Of a DNA stretch of 64,000 nt, positions 60,550-64,000 are shown piece by piece (positions within the stretch are counted from its first letter, which is position 1; every line of letters begins with the position of its first letter). Made by a program: the position numbers and the translations under genes. The stretch is taken from assembly GCA_052084925.1 (NCBI GenBank), contig JBQDEV010000015.1:1-64000 (forward strand). Direction: 5' to 3'. The notes beneath the pieces are model-generated. The model ran no database searches and was not told where the DNA came from. It worked only from the letters and a program-made list of their open reading frames with translations. The stretch is from CmP2 sp052084925 (GTDB lineage: Bacteria > Actinomycetota > Actinomycetes > Actinomycetales > Micrococcaceae).

Positions 60550-60756
60550 CGACAGCTGAGAACCCGATGCCTACCTGCACTTTGGATAGGGCCTCGACCG
60601 GTAGGGCTGAACGGATCGACCGGATCCGGGCGTTGTCAGATCTGACTCGCACCGGATTCCGTCGTATGAGAATTAGTCGGGAGTTCGATGCCGCTCGCTC
60701 CCGTGCGCCCGTGTGTCGAAGTCAATGACTCCGTGATTGCGGTCATGGCTGCGCCT
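60550..60756 (-). ncRNA. Candidate non-coding RNA of the two-RT system
   Basis: The 207-bp gap downstream of the second RT gene has no open frame on the minus strand but is rich in stems: AGTC/GACT near 60724-60734, GGGAG/CTCCC at about 60680-60703, a 12-bp perfect palindrome GTCAGATCTGAC at 60635-60646, and CGGATC/GATCCG flanking 5 bases at about 60613-60629. On the sense strand ACACAC occurs at 60716-60711, 41 bases after the RT stop. DRT3 systems are reported to use a short ncRNA with an ACACAC template; position here is inference, and an ncRNA upstream of the first RT, outside the window, is equally possible. Confidence 0.4.
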
Positions 60757-62805
60757 CTAGTATACGAACTGGATCGACTTCAGGAGCAACCGTTCGTAGT
60801 AGTGCTCGCTTGCGTCCCAGGAAAACATGGACGGTGTCCTTTGGCTCGATCTGAGACTCTCAACCTGCCTCTTGGAGGCTTCCCCACCCATCGCCTTCGA
60901 GATTTCCTTCGTCGAGGCCCCGGGGAACATGGGGAGGCTAAGTAGAAGAATCGCACGAGCTGTCTCGTGCTCGGGTTGGTGACCGCCTTGCTCGATCAGC
61001 ACCCTTGCCCGATCCAGAAGCCCACGTTTTAGGGCGCTATTCGAGTCAGGGTTCTGGAACCTGCGAAGTAGAGTGAGTACGCCAAATACATCAAGGTCGC
61101 CGATCTTCTTCCCTCGACGCTCGAGGAACGATAGCAAGGTCTCCTCGGGGATCTTCGGATCTACGAATATGAGGCAGTCCAGGAGGAGTAAGGTGTGCGC
61201 TCCGAATGAAGCCTCGTCCTGCACCGCATTAAGCTGCGCAATGATCTCTCGGGCAACTTTGTCGGAAAACTGATCGGTCTCAAGCTTTCCCAACCCGTTC
61301 ACCTTCAGCTCACCCATAGAAGCTGCCACCATCCGTGTCAGTTTCACACTGTGCGACACCGAAGGAGCACCCGAGTAGATGAAGATTGCAACGTCCAAGA
61401 CAGCCACAAGGTACTGAACGAGCTTCAACCGAGTTGCATGGATCGTTTTGGGATCTCCGGCTTCGACCGCCGCGTTCAGACACTTCCGGAACGCTCGGAC
61501 ACTCTTGTCCCTACGACGCCCGAGTTCGTACAGGTAGGAGTTTGCCAACTCACCGTGCTCAAGACCCGTATCCATGAGGAGAGCCTTGTAGTCAAGGATC
61601 GCTTTGCCGGACGGAAAGTACAGGCTGGCTTTCGTCGGTCCAATGTCGGGATCGTACTCATAGTGCGTACGCCGTTTGAGATCCTCGCGGATTCTCACCT
61701 TCGCAACAGACATATGGGATTGCAGCGGCGTATCGAAGTGACGCTGCTTCTGTTCGTTAAGGTGCAGTTTGAAGGTAGACAGCTGCGCAGCAAGAATCTC
61801 CTCGACGCGAGAAGCCATGTGAGGATCAGCCAGGAAGACGAAATAATCGTCCACGTATCGCATGACTTCGTAATTGGTCCCACGATTCAGACCAATACTT
61901 GCCAGCTCTCGTTCGATCCTTACGTCTACTTCTTGCAGGATGATCTCAGCGAATACTCGCGAAAGCTCAGGTCCGATGATGATCCCGCTGGTCTCGGCAT
62001 AGTTGACGTACTGCATGAGGTGATCAAATTTGTCGCCAAACGTTTCCTTGGTACCACGCCTATTTTTGCTGGCGCGGACGCCGTTGGTGACCCATGAGAC
62101 GGTGTGTGTATAAACGCTGTCGAAGCACTTGGAGACGTCTGCGCGCATAAGGTGGGGATATTTGCGTTCGCAGGCCTGGAATTCCGGCGACGAGTAGAAG
62201 CGGTTGATGTTGTTGTATCTACGGTAGCTGAAGTATGAGGAAACGTGCGTGTACTCGAGGTCGGATTGCTCGACGCCGTATGATTCTCGATCGATGATGC
62301 CGTCAAAAATCGAGCTTGTCTTGGCTTGAAGTCTTGCGACCCTGTGAGGGTGCCTGATTGAGAAGCTACTTCGGTTCGTGTAATAAAGGATCGAGTCTCG
62401 GTGCTCGTGAATAAATGACGCCATTTGCACCATCGAGTGAGGGTGCGGGACCGATAGCTCTCGCGACTTTCCGTTGTTGCGTCGTGATCGGAACTTGTAG
62501 GGGTGCCGAAGGTCGCAGTTTTTCTTGCCGCCACCACTGAGGTTGAACTCGATTGTCTTGTTGTCGTCAAGGAGGCAGCCCGAGCCTAGGCTGATCGGAT
62601 CGAAGATGAACTCGAGCCAGGATTTCTCAGCCTCACTGAGCCTCGATTTCAGTACGGTGAACTTGTTCTCTCCGGTCCAGTTGAATTTGAGCCACCGAAG
62701 AAATTCGTATAGTCGCGTGATGTCGAATGGGATCGGCACCTCGTAGGGCAGAATCTCGGATGTCAGCGCACGTAGCGGGTCGCGCTTGGCTACGCGATAC
62801 TTCAT
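60757..62805 (-). CDS. Second reverse transcriptase of a two-RT system, DRT3b (UG8)-like
   Basis: 682 residues. Residues 1-~200 precede the RT core and contain basic and aromatic blocks (RHPYKFRSRRNNGKSRELSVPHPHSMVQMASFIHEHRDSILYYTNRSSFSIRHPHR). RT core: motif A LMRADVSKCFDSVYTHTVSW (about 219-238), motif B TSGIIIGPELSRVFAEIILQEVD (about 272-294), motif C MRYVDDYFVFL with YVDD at 317-320. The ~330 residues after it are helical (an alpha-repeat-like C-terminus), as in unknown-group RTs with defence roles. No maturase, HNH or integrase domain, so not a group II intron or retroelement. It starts by ATGA overlap with the first RT. Composition near 50 % GC marks horizontal origin. Confidence 0.85.
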   Translation of the reverse strand: MKYRVAKRDPLRALTSEILPYEVPIPFDITRLYEFLRWLKFNWTGENKFTVLKSRLSEAEKSWLEFIFDPISLGSGCLLDDNKTIEFNLSGGGKKNCDLRHPYKFRSRRNNGKSRELSVPHPHSMVQMASFIHEHRDSILYYTNRSSFSIRHPHRVARLQAKTSSIFDGIIDRESYGVEQSDLEYTHVSSYFSYRRYNNINRFYSSPEFQACERKYPHLMRADVSKCFDSVYTHTVSWVTNGVRASKNRRGTKETFGDKFDHLMQYVNYAETSGIIIGPELSRVFAEIILQEVDVRIERELASIGLNRGTNYEVMRYVDDYFVFLADPHMASRVEEILAAQLSTFKLHLNEQKQRHFDTPLQSHMSVAKVRIREDLKRRTHYEYDPDIGPTKASLYFPSGKAILDYKALLMDTGLEHGELANSYLYELGRRRDKSVRAFRKCLNAAVEAGDPKTIHATRLKLVQYLVAVLDVAIFIYSGAPSVSHSVKLTRMVAASMGELKVNGLGKLETDQFSDKVAREIIAQLNAVQDEASFGAHTLLLLDCLIFVDPKIPEETLLSFLERRGKKIGDLDVFGVLTLLRRFQNPDSNSALKRGLLDRARVLIEQGGHQPEHETARAILLLSLPMFPGASTKEISKAMGGEASKRQVESLRSSQRTPSMFSWDASEHYYERLLLKSIQFVY

Positions 62806-64000
62806 CGAGCTCTTCCTTTCCAGATGCTCACGATCTGCTCGATTCGCTTCTGTCGGAACCTGAGAAATGTGTGGTTTGCAAACATCTCAACGAACGAGAT
62901 TTGCGCCATACGATCATTCATCTTCTTGGGCATCTTCGAGGCGTTGCTCTCGAGGAACGTTTGAAGAATCTCATCGAGTTCTGAGAGCTCATCTGCATCG
63001 GGAGCGAGCGCGCTGTTGGAGAAGTAAAGTCCGATAGCGACGTTACTCTTCGAGTTCAGGAGTTTGGTGTTTCCCGCGAGATACCGCACGCGATCGAGGA
63101 GCAGGCCGTTGTGCCCATCGTTGGGAGAGGCTGGGTTCGGCGAGGTGTCTAACCAGACTTGCAGTGCCTTCTCAAGCCTCAAAACACGTCGCGCCTTGCG
63201 CTTTGTTGTCAGACCGGTAGTGAGACTGCCTCCGGCACGACAGAAGCGGTATCCGAGGTATTCGAGCTCCGTATTCGAAGGATAGTCTCCGCTCTCGCTG
63301 GTGACGAAATCCATCGTCTTTTCTTCGTTGAGAGCAAGCTGGAGCTCGTTCAACTCGGTAACGACTGCGTTCTTCACCTCAATGAGATGGTTCTCGCTTT
63401 CGAGGACCATGATCACGTCGTCTACATAACGTGCGTAGAACAGAACCCCTGGGTGCGTTTTTAGCTTGGAGTCGAAACGACTGAGATACAGCTCTGCGAG
63501 GTGTGAGCTGAGTCCGACGCCTCGCGGTAGCCCGATATTGGACCCTTGAAGTGCTTCGTATTCACTGAGCAAGCGATTGACAAGCTGGATGGTGACTCTG
63601 TCGAGATCGGCATAAATGGCAAGGCGTTCAGTGAGCACGCTGTGGGGTATGGACTCGAAGAACTCCTTGACATCAACTTTGTAGATGGCATGGAGATACC
63701 CCTTACCGAGAGCTGCCTGGAGTGCTCGCACGATGCTGTTGCGGCTGGGGGCGTCTAATCGTGCAGCGCGCTTGACAGCATCTGCCGCTTGCTTCGCAGG
63801 GTAAGCGATGTACGTCTCAGGGGCGATGCGATAGGTGCGTCTCTGCTTGGGCCCAACCCGGGGACCTTCTCTTAGAGCAAATGTGAACTCGTCTGCGGAC
63901 AGCCGTTCTTCAAATTCGAGAAGAGCCTTTTGCATGGCCGCTTCAACAGCCTCGTCGCGTTCTTTACGCAGTTCTTGCCTGTCTTCGCTGTAGTTTTTTC
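62802..64000 (-). CDS. First reverse transcriptase, DRT3a (UG3)-like, 5' end outside the window
   Basis: At least 399 residues are visible; the frame stays open from ATG 63935 to the window end (KNYSEDRQELRKERDEAVEAAM), so the true start is probably further right. RT motifs: RAARLDAPSRNSIVRAL before motif A (motif 1/2 region), motif A KVDVKEFFESIPHSVL (from ~86 of the ATG 63935 numbering), motif B GLPRGVGLSSHLAELYLSRFD, motif C FYARYVDDVIMVL (YVDD ~170-173), motif D ALNEEKTMDF, and motif E-like LEYLGYRF. The C-terminal ~130 residues are helical. The single-digit overlap with the second RT shows they are translated together. Two different RTs in one operon is the hallmark of DRT3. Confidence 0.85.
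   Translation of the reverse strand, partial: KNYSEDRQELRKERDEAVEAAMQKALLEFEERLSADEFTFALREGPRVGPKQRRTYRIAPETYIAYPAKQAADAVKRAARLDAPSRNSIVRALQAALGKGYLHAIYKVDVKEFFESIPHSVLTERLAIYADLDRVTIQLVNRLLSEYEALQGSNIGLPRGVGLSSHLAELYLSRFDSKLKTHPGVLFYARYVDDVIMVLESENHLIEVKNAVVTELNELQLALNEEKTMDFVTSESGDYPSNTELEYLGYRFCRAGGSLTTGLTTKRKARRVLRLEKALQVWLDTSPNPASPNDGHNGLLLDRVRYLAGNTKLLNSKSNVAIGLYFSNSALAPDADELSELDEILQTFLESNASKMPKKMNDRMAQISFVEMFANHTFLRFRQKRIEQIVSIWKGRAR

Noticed and set aside
60757..64000. Group II intron or retron
   Set aside because: The RTs lack maturase X and HNH domains, and no domain V/VI-like hairpin or intron boundary was seen. Two coupled RTs without an effector are not retron-like.

Overview
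The window is chromosomal DNA from a high-GC Gram-positive bacterium. The gene families (monomeric NADP isocitrate dehydrogenase, PerM/DUF6350, DUF3027, DUF3263, DUF6318, LytR_C, WXG100, PcrA, DtxR/IdeR, NlpC/P60), the heavy use of GTG starts and the many leaderless genes indicate Actinomycetota. The combination fits Micrococcales best, probably near Micrococcaceae; that placement is inference, not a database result. Most of the window looks about 65-70 % GC by eye. The right-hand end (about 59-64 kb) is clearly AT-richer, and a few single genes (about 0-1.6 kb, 24.6 kb, 30.9-32.6 kb) are intermediate.

Layout. 0-1.6 kb: a secreted DUF6318/PKD-type pair. 1.7-8.7 kb: isocitrate dehydrogenase, a DUF4190 membrane protein behind a phased decamer array, and the leftward group purN-purH-mgtE. 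8.7-12.5 kb: an osmoprotectant ABC transporter and a small membrane protein. 12.5-25 kb: perM, NADP-type gdhA, a thioesterase and App1 phosphatase pair, a MarR-MFS efflux operon with an operator palindrome, an inositol-phosphatase and PNPOx pair, two DUF202 proteins, a ferritin-like/VIT1 metal transporter, an aldo/keto reductase and Pth2. 25-31 kb: sucCD, pcrA, a membrane protein, tRNA-Arg(CCT). 31-38 kb: a serine hydrolase, an NlpC/P60 hydrolase with a structured leader, a DtxR/IdeR regulator, serC, DUF3027 and a cold-shock protein. 38-45 kb: an XPB-type helicase and its partner, then a PhoP/PhoR-like two-component system preceded by phased CAGCT sites that resemble PhoP boxes. 45-52 kb: WXG100, a DUF4031-HD fusion, groEL with two tandem CIRCE elements, LytR_C/DUF3263, ung, a ThrE exporter and tRNA-Val(CAC). 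52-59 kb: azlCD, a flavin monooxygenase, and a glycerate-use locus (GntP permease, glycerate kinase, CdaR regulator).

59-64 kb is an accessory island. It starts with about 0.8 kb of non-coding DNA and an orphan gene. It ends with two overlapping reverse-transcriptase genes, the second 682 aa long and the first running off the window end. This two-RT architecture matches defence-associated reverse transcriptase type 3 (DRT3; UG3 + UG8). The palindrome-rich gap just downstream of the RT pair contains an ACACAC tract on the sense strand and is a candidate for the system's non-coding RNA. This is the most interesting part of the window.

A recurring regulatory theme is a TANNNT -10 box placed 6-8 nt before an ATG/GTG with no Shine-Dalgarno. 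I count 14 cases, so leaderless translation looks normal for this organism and was used to choose several starts.
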